64,000 nt of DNA, taken from Pseudomonas sp. 6D_7.1_Bac1. Its GTDB lineage: Bacteria > Pseudomonadota > Gammaproteobacteria > Pseudomonadales > Pseudomonadaceae. Positions within the stretch are counted from its first letter, which is position 1; each line of letters opens with the position of its first letter. Below, piece after piece: positions 44,435 through 52,089 of this stretch. The stretch covers positions 62,001 through 126,000 of the forward strand of contig NZ_JANLNW010000011.1 of assembly GCF_025465945.1 (NCBI RefSeq), read 5' to 3'. The notes under the pieces were generated by a model that ran no database searches, had not been told where the DNA came from, and saw only the letters and a list, made by a program, of their open reading frames with translations. The position numbers and the translations under genes are program-made.

Positions 44435-45368
44435 GTAAAACCTCGCTGCTTTCGTTTTTTTCAATTAAGACGCATGAAAGCGTAATGCCCATGCCCATAG
44501 TCAGGCAGAGAATTTTTTTCCCTGTAAAATCTTTCAACAAGACAGATAAATTAAATAAAACATCCGAACAATAAGCATGCCCATACTCGGCAATATGATC
44601 GGTAAACATAATGCCTTTGAAATTCAGTTTGGCTGCCACTCTTTTCAGCATCGGCAGATCCAGGTTGCATGGAACAATTGCATCGATGCTTTCAATTGAA
44701 ACGTTGAATTTATCCAGCACGTATAGATAAAAATCATAATAGTCCTGCTCCAGCGACGAATATAACTCGCGCCGGCGCACTGCAGGCACATGCCGGTGAT
44801 TATCATAAAAGGAGGACAAGTGCCTTACGGCGGTATGCTTCAAACTCCACTGCGCAGGTCCCGCGTTGAGTAGCACCGCCGCGGGCACTTCGGCCATTAC
44901 GCCGTTATCCAGTCGATTAATATCGCTATGAAAAGCCTTCTCCCCCGTAAGAAGAAGCATTGGCTCGCCGTTTTTAATCAATCTGTTCTTTAATAAATGA
45001 ATGGCCGATAAGGCAGACGCACAATGGTTCAAACTGACGGCAAGTACTTCCCAATGACCTATCCCACACGCCTCGGCAACGTCCTCCAGCCAATGATTAT
45101 CAAAGAACGTGTTATGTGTTTGTGTTTTGGCATACACCAGGCATCCTTTGACTTCTTTCACATGAGGATTTGCAATAATCAGCGCGCAAAGAGTCTCCAC
45201 CAGCATCTCAACATGCGTCCTGGAAGACATACCAACTGAGTGTAAAGAATAATAGCGCCGCAGTACCTTGCAAGCACCCGACTTTAAATTATGCGATTGC
45301 TCAAGCGTGCTCAATGATTCTAATGAAATACGATCCGGCAACCAACATAAATAATTAAGTGGCAGCAT
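44409..45368 (-). CDS. KASIII-like acyl/condensing enzyme, first gene of the right-arm operon
   Basis: 319 residues from ATG 45368 (GGGA 7 bases upstream). LAVSLNHCASALSAIHLL carries the Cys. The His loop reads VPCNLD (His replaced by Cys) and the third loop EYGHAYCSD (His for Asn). RTHVEMLVETL is conserved with the other copies. First gene of a leftward, overlapping string: KASIII, carrier, half dehydrogenase, MATE, hydrolase. Confidence 0.8.
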   Translation of the reverse strand: MLPLNYLCWLPDRISLESLSTLEQSHNLKSGACKVLRRYYSLHSVGMSSRTHVEMLVETLCALIIANPHVKEVKGCLVYAKTQTHNTFFDNHWLEDVAEACGIGHWEVLAVSLNHCASALSAIHLLKNRLIKNGEPMLLLTGEKAFHSDINRLDNGVMAEVPAAVLLNAGPAQWSLKHTAVRHLSSFYDNHRHVPAVRRRELYSSLEQDYYDFYLYVLDKFNVSIESIDAIVPCNLDLPMLKRVAAKLNFKGIMFTDHIAEYGHAYCSDVLFNLSVLLKDFTGKKILCLTMGMGITLSCVLIEKNESSEVLHVTSSIGG

Positions 45369-45504
45369 AACGTTCCCGCATGGAGTAATTTTAGTGCATA
45401 TATAAATTACCCACATAGTCCCAGAAACAGATGGTGCTTTTTGCCTCAAATTGCTTAAAAGGCATGAATTTCCCATTTGCAGGTCCCACAAATGGAATTT
45501 TTAC

Positions 45505-45590
45505 CGGCTAACGGCGACCTCGCGGCTTGCCGACGAGAGCGTCCTCAAAAACGCCATCGCCGGCAAGCCGGGCTCCTACAGGTCCTGTGT
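45505..45590. repeat. REP-like palindromic sequence
   Basis: Contains GGCGACCTCGCGGCTTGCCG and, on the other arm, CGCCGGCAAGCCGGGCTCCT ACAGG, the signature of Pseudomonas repetitive extragenic palindromes (GGCAAGCC..GCTCCTACAGG). It marks a return to ordinary Pseudomonas intergenic sequence just right of the biosynthetic locus. Confidence 0.7.
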
Positions 45591-45718
45591 GTTCAGTCCA
45601 GCATCGCCACATGCTTGGGAGACCATGCCAGGGAAAATGGTATTCCAAATGAAAATTTAAACTTATAATATCGTTACAAATCAACATTTTATACATTCAG
45701 TTCAGATTACCCTCAGCA

Positions 45719-45859
45719 CTCAATCTGGAAACCCCGGATACCGCCGCCGAAGGCCTTAACCTGATTCGCGGCCGGGCCCAGCACCTGCCCATGGAATATG
45801 CACTGTCCAATGGCTTCGGTTTCGGCGGGGTCAACGCCAGCGTGCTGTTCCGGCTCTGA
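45719..45859 (+). pseudogene. C-terminal fragment of a beta-ketoacyl-ACP synthase
   Basis: Forty-six codons read LNLETPDTAAEGLNLIRGRA and EYALSNGFGFGGVNASVLF, then stop. This is the unmistakable end of a FabF/FabB-type ketosynthase (NSFGFGGxNA box with the third catalytic-site loop). The upstream part is missing. The style is not that of the KASIII-like proteins here, so it comes from a different, probably core or aryl-polyene-type, gene broken by the island. Confidence 0.85.
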
Positions 45860-46099
45860 ATTTAAGACTGGGTATTCAGTCCAGCTTCAGTGCCGTTGAG
45901 GTTTCAGCGCCGGTAGGTCGAGACCTCAACATCCCCCAAGACATTGGTCCTACCAATCAACCACCCCACTGACCACCTTCGACTCCGCTATCGGGGCATT
46001 TCAGCAATGAAAGCCCTGCACGCCCCCCGCCCTAGCAGCGCGGGATAATCATCTGTGGGCCGTAAAAACGCCTCACTGCCTGTGTTCCTCGGCCAATAT

Positions 46100-46245
46100 G
46101 GCTAGCGTCCCTTACAGGCTCTAGGAAAACGCTGAAAAAAACTTCCATCTCTGGTGAAGTACCCGCCTCACACGAACCAAACGGTTGAGCCCCGATGAAA
46201 CAGATGTCCTTCGCCGATGCCGAGTACGCCGGCAAACGTAACCAT
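46100..46245 (+). mobile_element. IS5-family transposase 5' remnant
   Basis: From ATG 46195 the reading MKQMSFADAEYAGKR is the typical N-terminus of an IS5-family transposase. After about 17 codons the frame stops. Upstream bases AAACGCTGAAAAAAACTTCC look like the element leader. The rest is deleted. Confidence 0.65.
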
Positions 46246-46793
46246 CGCCAATACTGAGCCACTGCACACGATGGCACTTGCTAGTATCGGTCAATGGGCC
46301 TCAACGCCTAGAATTCACTCAACCCCTAAGTGGGGGGACAAATGGGTGGACAGAAATTTTAAAAGCCAATTCATCCAGCAAAATAAGGCCACAACTCAAA
46401 AATAACGCCGCCCACAAGCCGGAGACGCAGCAGATTGTGGCGGGGCGCTTGAAGGAATTGAAGTCTTGGCTACATGACTGATCCAGGCCACAACGTCCCC
46501 CTGAAGCCGAAGCGGCAGGGGACTTGAATCTATGGAAGTCTTCGGTCGCTGCCTGGCTCAGCCTCCGGCCCTACAAGGATATGCTTCAGCCGATCAGGCT
46601 GATCGGCCACCTGATGAGCAATAAACATGACTTCCTCGATGTTAAGGACCGTCATCCATAGGCTGCACAGCTCCACCAAGCCAGACAAACCAGTCCATTC
46701 CGCACCTACCTTGCTCATCCATCCTGACAGCTCGCGACGATTGAGAAAACCCGTCGCTAGCCTGTGACTACATGTAAAGGCAAACGAGTAGTA

Positions 46794-47450
46794 TCAGATC
46801 CGGCTAGCCCCAAAGCCATGATGACCATCCCCAAAAGCCTTGGTTGCCGACTTACAGAGATAGCTAGCTCTATAAAAGAACTCAGCCTGTCCAACCGAGT
46901 CGTCACGATGCAGATGATAGTACGGGTTACTGGGGATCTCGACCAAGCCGCTGACCGCCTCTACTGGCAAGCCCAAGGCACTGGCCCAAGCCTCCACCAG
47001 ACGATTGAACATGTTGTCCCGACCCGGCTCGAACTTACCCAGTGCATTGAAGGCATCGTAATTCAACAGGATTACCAAGTGGTGGTGAGGCTTTCCATGC
47101 TGCCCCTGCTCACGCGCCCAGACGAATCGAACATTGCTGTCATGGACATACGCGTTTAACTGTCGAGCTTTATGGCGGTTATGTTTAATTTTGGCTTTGA
47201 ACGACTCAATGAAACGACCAATCACTTCATTCGTGTAAGCGCTGTCGGGTAATTCAATCTCGGCAGGAAGCCGTAGATCAATCCTAAATGCAAACACACG
47301 CGAGTACTGACCAAGGGCACTCTTGAGCGTCTGATAAAGACGACTCAAGTATTGACTGACAAAAGGACCTTTGTCCTCCTGAATGGGGAAGGCTTCATAC
47401 CTATTTCCATAATGAAGAGATAGGTTAGCATTGACGGGATGACGCAGCAT
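46794..47450 (-). CDS. Inovirus Gp2-family / YagK-YfjJ-like protein
   Basis: 218 residues. HGKPHHHLVILLN is a His-rich strand like the HUH-type motif of replication initiators; RVFAFRIDLRLP opens the domain and FYRASYLCKSATK closes it, as in YagK/YfjJ C-terminal-domain proteins of P4-like satellites and inovirus gp2. The likely role is replication or packaging of a small integrative element. Lower GC than the core. Lies downstream of an AlpA gene in the same direction. Confidence 0.8.
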   Translation of the reverse strand: MLRHPVNANLSLHYGNRYEAFPIQEDKGPFVSQYLSRLYQTLKSALGQYSRVFAFRIDLRLPAEIELPDSAYTNEVIGRFIESFKAKIKHNRHKARQLNAYVHDSNVRFVWAREQGQHGKPHHHLVILLNYDAFNALGKFEPGRDNMFNRLVEAWASALGLPVEAVSGLVEIPSNPYYHLHRDDSVGQAEFFYRASYLCKSATKAFGDGHHGFGASRI

Positions 47451-47837
47451 GTTATTACTCCATGGTTTAGTTCATACTCTAAACACATTGAGTAATTTTC
47501 TACTGAGCACTCAAGACAACTCTCTGACATGCTGGCTTTATGGCCAGCCATCCATAATCAGTGATATCTAGATATAGACACATCTATACAAAGGTATAGC
47601 TATAAACAGTTACAACTACAAGCACTCAAAGCTACAAAAGCATACTACCAATACCGAGAAGTACTTTTACAAAACGACTTAAAAACCATCCACAAATACG
47701 ACATAAAACAATCACGCAAGCAACAACTTCAACTCTGACAAAAAATCATTACAAGCATCTCCCCTCACGAGGTTTCTACTTACCACTAAAAATCCAACAT
47801 ATCGCTTTAAATAGTACCCCATCATAAAACAACAAAT
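47451..47837. other. AT-rich gap between satellite genes
   Basis: About 390 bases of AT-rich sequence with short repeats of CTACAA-type words and no open frame with protein character. Probably regulatory sequence of the satellite element. Confidence 0.4.
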
Positions 47838-48038
47838 TCAAATAGGCCCGACTCCTTGCAAATCACGTTCTTTAACTCTATCTAAAATCCAACCCTGAAC
47901 CTCACCCTCTAGCCAACCTACACAACGATCCCCCAAGGAGACCGGCTTTGGAAAAGATCCTTCCGCAACGTACTTGTAGATCGTAGAGCGACCAAGGCCA
48001 GTAGTACCAACTACGTCTTTCAGACGAATTATTTTCAT
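47838..48038 (-). CDS. AlpA-family excisionase/transcriptional regulator
   Basis: 66 residues. MKIIRLKDVVGTTGLGRSTI and YKYVAEGSFPKPVSLGDRCV form the AlpA-type winged helix-turn-helix; GWLEGEVQGWI is the conserved tail. Relatives control integrase expression and excision of P4-like islands. GAGGAG 6 bases before ATG 48038 decides the start. Confidence 0.9.
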   Translation of the reverse strand: MKIIRLKDVVGTTGLGRSTIYKYVAEGSFPKPVSLGDRCVGWLEGEVQGWILDRVKERDLQGVGPI

Positions 48039-48288
48039 GACAGACTCCTCATATCTATTCAATAGATACGGGAGTCACGTATCTTTTTACGAAAACGACC
48101 AAGTACAACAAGCCCGCCACAAAAACAAACACCTTGCAGCCCAAAGAAACACGACCATATCGCCGAACCAGGATCGGAATCATTGACCATCTACGATCGG
48201 ACGCATATACCTACGATTAAGGCAGCAAAAGCAATCATGAATACGCTGAGCCTACCTTTGATGCGAATCAGATGCTCAGCCATCACGT

Positions 48289-48327
48289 CAGTGAGCCAGT
48301 GAGCCAGTGAGCCAGTGAGCCAGTGAG
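48289..48327. repeat. 8-bp tandem repeat, nearly five copies
   Basis: CAGTGAGC is repeated four times exactly, followed by CAGTGAGG. It lies between the AlpA gene and the ribbon-helix-helix gene, in a non-coding stretch; either slipped-strand variation or iteron-like sites. Confidence 0.85.
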
Positions 48328-48503
48328 GATGCCGATGGAGACCGAATTTTCGTGACTTTTATGCCATTTCCATCAACAAAAAATACACTAAAAAACCACA
48401 CGAACAGCCCTTAAATAAATCTATTTTACCCATAGATTTCTACTAGAGAAAAAGAGAAAATAAAGGAATAGTAGTTTTACCTCGACGCACTTGAGAGCCC
48501 TCT

Positions 48504-49349
48504 ATGGCAGTCAATCATAACGACCCAGTCACAAAAGCACTTCCTGGAACCTATGTAGATAACCGACTAATAAACTGGCTATGGTTTTATATCCAGCATA
48601 ACTACCCAACAGCAAATATCGGAGAATATAAAAGCCACGGAATGAAGGACCGCATGGCCGACTTAATTAACACAACCCCAAATTTAAAAACAGACATCAA
48701 GCATTCAAAAGATTTGTGGCTAATACCAGATCAAAAAACAAATTGGATAACAAACGACGAAAGGCAGCAAAAGTGGCTTAATCCACGAATACTTGAAAAA
48801 AGAAATCTCACCCATTTAAACTCACCCCCAAATTTAATGGGGCGAGATTTCACAATTGCATTGATTGACACCTGGGCCATAGACAAGTATCAAAAAGAAA
48901 CGACCGTTTCCGAAATAGAGCGCGCATGGGGCCTGCACACCCAATCAGACAAAATATTCAAATGGTTTGACGACCAAGATGAATTCAAAAAGACATCTCT
49001 AGCCTGGGAAATAATTCAAAAAAAATCTCCGCTATTCGTAAATAACCCACCTATAAAAAATCTTCAAGATTTAATTATTTTCTTTGACGGCCCTTATTTT
49101 AGCCTACCCGAAAAAATACTAACGATAGAAGCAGTCAAGAAACGCTGGAGTCAAAACAGGTATAGAGAAAAGCAAACAGGAAAAAAACAGTATAATTTTA
49201 TCCTTTCAGACAAGACGATCAGACGCCTTGACAAGCTGGCAGACAAACATGACTTGAAGCGCACAGAGGTTCTAGAAATATTGCTACAGATGGAAGAGGA
49301 GAAAGAGCTCTACATAAAGGAAAAAAAGAGATTCTCGTCAGAAATTTAA
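48504..49349 (+). CDS. Satellite-element protein with C-terminal ribbon-helix-helix-like segment
   Basis: 281 residues, very low GC and Lys-rich. The first 200 residues match no family I know. Residues about 228-262 (KKQYNFILSDKTIRRLDKLA, then KHDLKRTEVLEILLQM) have the strand-helix-helix pattern of ribbon-helix-helix DNA-binding proteins. With AlpA and Gp2 it forms a P4-satellite-like set; perhaps a partition or copy-control protein. Confidence 0.6.
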   Translation: MAVNHNDPVTKALPGTYVDNRLINWLWFYIQHNYPTANIGEYKSHGMKDRMADLINTTPNLKTDIKHSKDLWLIPDQKTNWITNDERQQKWLNPRILEKRNLTHLNSPPNLMGRDFTIALIDTWAIDKYQKETTVSEIERAWGLHTQSDKIFKWFDDQDEFKKTSLAWEIIQKKSPLFVNNPPIKNLQDLIIFFDGPYFSLPEKILTIEAVKKRWSQNRYREKQTGKKQYNFILSDKTIRRLDKLADKHDLKRTEVLEILLQMEEEKELYIKEKKRFSSEI

Positions 49350-49416
49350 CACTTTCTGCCATCCGAATTAAGAGCTCTGAATATTTATCACCACAGCTAT
49401 TTCACATATCAAGAAA

Positions 49417-49450
49417 AGCCCCGCTATATTGCAGGGCTCTGATATTTTTA
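49417..49450 (+). terminator. Terminator after the satellite RHH gene
   Basis: AGCCCCGC (49417-49424) pairs with GCAGGGCT (49431-49438) with one mismatch over a TATATT loop and is followed by a T-rich stretch. Confidence 0.6.
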
Positions 49451-49742
49451 CACTTGCAAAGCGCTACACTCTACTTGGATATCTCTCAGCCCTATTAAAA
49501 ACTGCAATCCTTCGCTTATTACTTCCCCCACCATCACATGTGCTGATTCAGAATCGCCGCGCACCGCTTATCGGGATAGTAGTGTTTTCCTGATCACGAT
49601 AAGCTTCTCATTCGCTATCACTTCGGGCGAGATTATTTTCCGACTGAACGCCCCCCCTCCGCGAGCTTACCTTCACGACGCGCTGCCATCCCACTCAACA
49701 TCACGCGTATATCTAAGTCTGACTGAGAAACAGCGCTACGCA

Positions 49743-49830
49743 ACCCGGAGATTGCGCTCGAGCACTACAACAAGGAGTGTCCGTACAGCGCACTGAAATA
49801 CCGCTCACCTAGGGAGTTTAAGCCCTTGCC
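49743..49830 (+). mobile_element. IS3-family transposase C-terminal remnant
   Basis: Codons read EIALEHYNKECPYSALKYRS then PREF, the conserved C-terminal end of IS3-family OrfB integrase cores (HYNxxRPHSALxYxSPxEF). Only about 28 codons remain. The bases from 49451 to here show no other gene. Confidence 0.75.
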
Positions 49831-49871
49831 AGCGGCACCAATTCACGGAGAGTTGGTGCCGCTGGCAAGGG
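49823..49871. repeat. Perfect 19-bp inverted repeat
   Basis: Arms 49823-49841 and 49853-49871 (CCCTTGCCAGCGGCACCAA and its exact complement) around an 11-base loop. It immediately follows the IS3 remnant. Too long and GC-rich for a simple terminator without a T-run; could be an attachment, resolution or REP-type structure. Confidence 0.85.
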
Positions 49872-49977
49872 GGGAAGATCCAGGCCACCCAACTGGTCGC
49901 AGGTTCTAATCCCACTTTCAAAGCATGAGTCAAAATCAAACCAATTTAGCCGCGACGGTACTGACAGAGCAATGCTA

Positions 49978-50081
49978 GGAAGAACGGTATTCCAAATGGT
50001 ATTCCATAAGAAAAAACAAACCAATAATTTCATTTAAAATCATTAGCTTAGGCAATAGGTTCAAATTACCCCGGCCCACCA
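49978..50081. other. Candidate island attachment region (tRNA/tmRNA 3'-end-like)
   Basis: GGTTCAAATTACCCCGGCCC and ACCA (50058-50081) resemble the T-arm and acceptor end of a tRNA-like gene; CGGCCC-ACCA recalls the tmRNA acceptor. No 5' half is present, as expected of the duplicated end left by integration. To its left a repeated GGTATTCCA motif (49988-49996 and 50000-50008 region) occurs; a related copy, AATGGTATTCCAAATG, lies near 45637-45652 followed by a similar TTCAGATTACCC. The T-loop has imperfect pairing, so the exact RNA is not assigned. Confidence 0.45.
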
Positions 50082-50091
50082 AACGAAGCAT

Positions 50092-50122
50092 CAACAAAGC
50101 CCGCCCAGTGCGGGCTTTGTTG
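50092..50122. terminator. Strong 13-bp terminator hairpin
   Basis: CAACAAAGCCCGC (50092-50104) pairs exactly with GCGGGCTTTGTTG (50110-50122). This form is typical just after Pseudomonas tRNA or tmRNA genes, supporting the junction call to its left. Confidence 0.8.
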
Positions 50123-50199
50123 CATCTGGGATTCGAGTAAAAGACTTTTCTTCCCCCGCAATCCGACCTCAACATCGCCCCCCGCCTCTACTCACCAGC

Positions 50200-51072
50200 C
50201 TATGCAATCCGCACCCGCTCACGCCCCTTCATCAACCCCACCACAAGTGCCGACAGAATCAACGCAATCGAAATCCCTTCATTAAAATCAACCCTATGCC
50301 CAAGCATCAGTATCGAACCTGCGACCCCAAATACTGGAATCAGCAAAGACAGCGGTGCCACCCTGGAAACCGGGTACTCTCGCAGTAATAGATTCCAGCC
50401 CCAATAACAGAAGTGCGTCGCTGCGTAGACCTGAAACAACAGCGAGAACACCGACACCCATTCAAGGTGCGTTACCAGGGAGGTAAACGGGGCGCTGCCG
50501 TGCGCCAGCCAGGTGAGTACCAATAAGGGAATCGGCGGAAACAGGCTGGCCCACACCACAAAGGCAAACATCTCCCGGACCTTTGACTGTTTGATGATGA
50601 CGTTGCCGACACTCCAGCTAAAGGCGCTCACCAGCAACAAGCCATAACCCACTGTCGTCGCATGACCCGGGCTGTTGAAAATGATGCTGATCAAGCCCAG
50701 CGCTGCGAGCCCCACGCCAAGAGTCTGTCCAAGGCTCAGATGCTCGCGAAACAGCAACACCCCCCAACCCAAAGTAAAAAACGCACTGAACTGGATTAAC
50801 AGGGCAGCAGTCCCTGGTGGCACACCCAGTTCGATGCCCAGGTTGATCAACGCCCACATCGCGACCCCGAAAATCAATCCATAGGCGGCCAACCAACCCA
50901 CGGCGATTGGCGGACGCCTGACAAAAAACACCCACGGCAACGCCGCCAGCGTAAAGCGAAGAGCCGTTAGCAACAGCGGATCAATAGCGGCCAGGCCCAG
51001 TTTGGTGATGGGAAAGTTCAGACCCCAGACAGCCGTTACCAACACGGCCAGGGTCAGGTGTTTTTTCTGCAT
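50200..51072 (-). CDS. EamA-family (DMT) transporter
   Basis: 290 residues, ten predicted helices in two EamA repeats (VTAVWGLNFPITKLG opens the first; LLVSAFSWSVGNVIIK the second). Drug/metabolite transporters of this type export amino acids or small metabolites. It is divergent from an AraC-type regulator 119 bases away, so that regulator probably controls it. First clear core-style gene right of the island. Confidence 0.9.
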   Translation of the reverse strand: MQKKHLTLAVLVTAVWGLNFPITKLGLAAIDPLLLTALRFTLAALPWVFFVRRPPIAVGWLAAYGLIFGVAMWALINLGIELGVPPGTAALLIQFSAFFTLGWGVLLFREHLSLGQTLGVGLAALGLISIIFNSPGHATTVGYGLLLVSAFSWSVGNVIIKQSKVREMFAFVVWASLFPPIPLLVLTWLAHGSAPFTSLVTHLEWVSVFSLLFQVYAATHFCYWGWNLLLREYPVSRVAPLSLLIPVFGVAGSILMLGHRVDFNEGISIALILSALVVGLMKGRERVRIA

Positions 51073-51191
51073 GAGGTTCTATTTCCAGAAAGCGGGGCCG
51101 GCGGCTGTATGCCCCAACCACGGCCCCACTATGCGCAATAGGGGCAATGGCTCGCTTGCACTATCAGGTCATAGATCATTAAATTCGGGCC

Positions 51192-51974
51192 ATGCGCGAA
51201 ACTGAAATAGATCCCTACGAAAACACACCCCGCGACGCAGTAGTCACGGCCAATAACTATCTGGATGGCCAGCGCTTTGCGCTGCATACCCATCGACGTG
51301 GGCAGTTCGCCTATGCCGCCTGCGGTGTCATCACGGTATTCACTCGCCAGGGTAACTGGGTCGTGCCCCCACAAAGGGCCATCTGGGTACCGGCGGGAAT
51401 GCCCCATGAAATGAGCATGAGCGGACCGGTGACCATGCTCAATACCTACATCCGTAACCGCGCCGCCGCTCGGCTCAACCTGCCTGCGCACTGCCAGGTC
51501 TTCGGCGTGTCGGCACTGCTTCGGCAGTTGCTGATCCGGGCCATGGACGTTCCGGCGCTGTATGCCAAGGACCATCTGGACGGCCATCTGATGACCTTGC
51601 TGCTTCACGAAATAGCCGACATGTCGCCCCTATCGCTCAATGCACCTCTTCCGAGCGAGCCAAGGCTGGCGCACGCCTGCCGCAACCTGCTGGAGCAACC
51701 GTCGCTGGAAACCGGAATTGATGATATGACCCGGCAGGTCGGGATGAGCCGCCGCACATTCACTCGTCTGTTTCGCCAGCAAACCGGTGTCAGCTTTGTC
51801 GAATGGCGCCAGCAGGCATGCCTGTTGGCGGCCGTGGTGCGCTTGGGTAACGGGGAGGCAATTACGCGGGTGGCGACTGACCTGGGCTATAGCAGCCCAA
51901 GTGCCTTTACCAGTGTTTTCCGTCGAGTACTGGGCGAGGTGCCCAGTCGGTATTTTCCAAAAGAAGTGCTTTGA
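51192..51974 (+). CDS. AraC-family regulator with N-terminal cupin
   Basis: 260 residues. The cupin-like front FALHTHRRGQFAYAACGVIT and WVPAGMPHEM carries the His-rich ligand/metal pocket; the C-terminal pair of HTH units is GIDDMTRQVGMSRRTFTRLF and ITRVATDLGYSSPSAF, ending VLGEVPSRYF. This subgroup (NimR-like) usually represses or activates an adjacent transporter gene, here the divergent EamA gene. Confidence 0.9.
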   Translation: MRETEIDPYENTPRDAVVTANNYLDGQRFALHTHRRGQFAYAACGVITVFTRQGNWVVPPQRAIWVPAGMPHEMSMSGPVTMLNTYIRNRAAARLNLPAHCQVFGVSALLRQLLIRAMDVPALYAKDHLDGHLMTLLLHEIADMSPLSLNAPLPSEPRLAHACRNLLEQPSLETGIDDMTRQVGMSRRTFTRLFRQQTGVSFVEWRQQACLLAAVVRLGNGEAITRVATDLGYSSPSAFTSVFRRVLGEVPSRYFPKEVL

Positions 51975-52031
51975 AGCATACCCATTGAAACCAAGAGCCC
52001 TGATTTGCGGAGAGTGTCAGGTTTTTTTTGT

Positions 52032-52051
52032 GCAGGCCGGTAACGGCCTGC
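52032..52051. terminator. Hairpin between convergent genes
   Basis: GCAGGCCG and CGGCCTGC pair perfectly around GTAA, between the AraC stop and the DUF1329 stop. A T-run (eight T) lies on its left side only, so terminator strength is uncertain. Confidence 0.45.
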
Positions 52052-52089
52052 CGTCAGGCTGAACTCCATCTCACCAGGTCGACCTAAAG

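Noticed and set aside
48289..48327. CRISPR array
   Set aside because: Repeats are 8 bp and directly adjacent with no spacers; no cas genes in the window.
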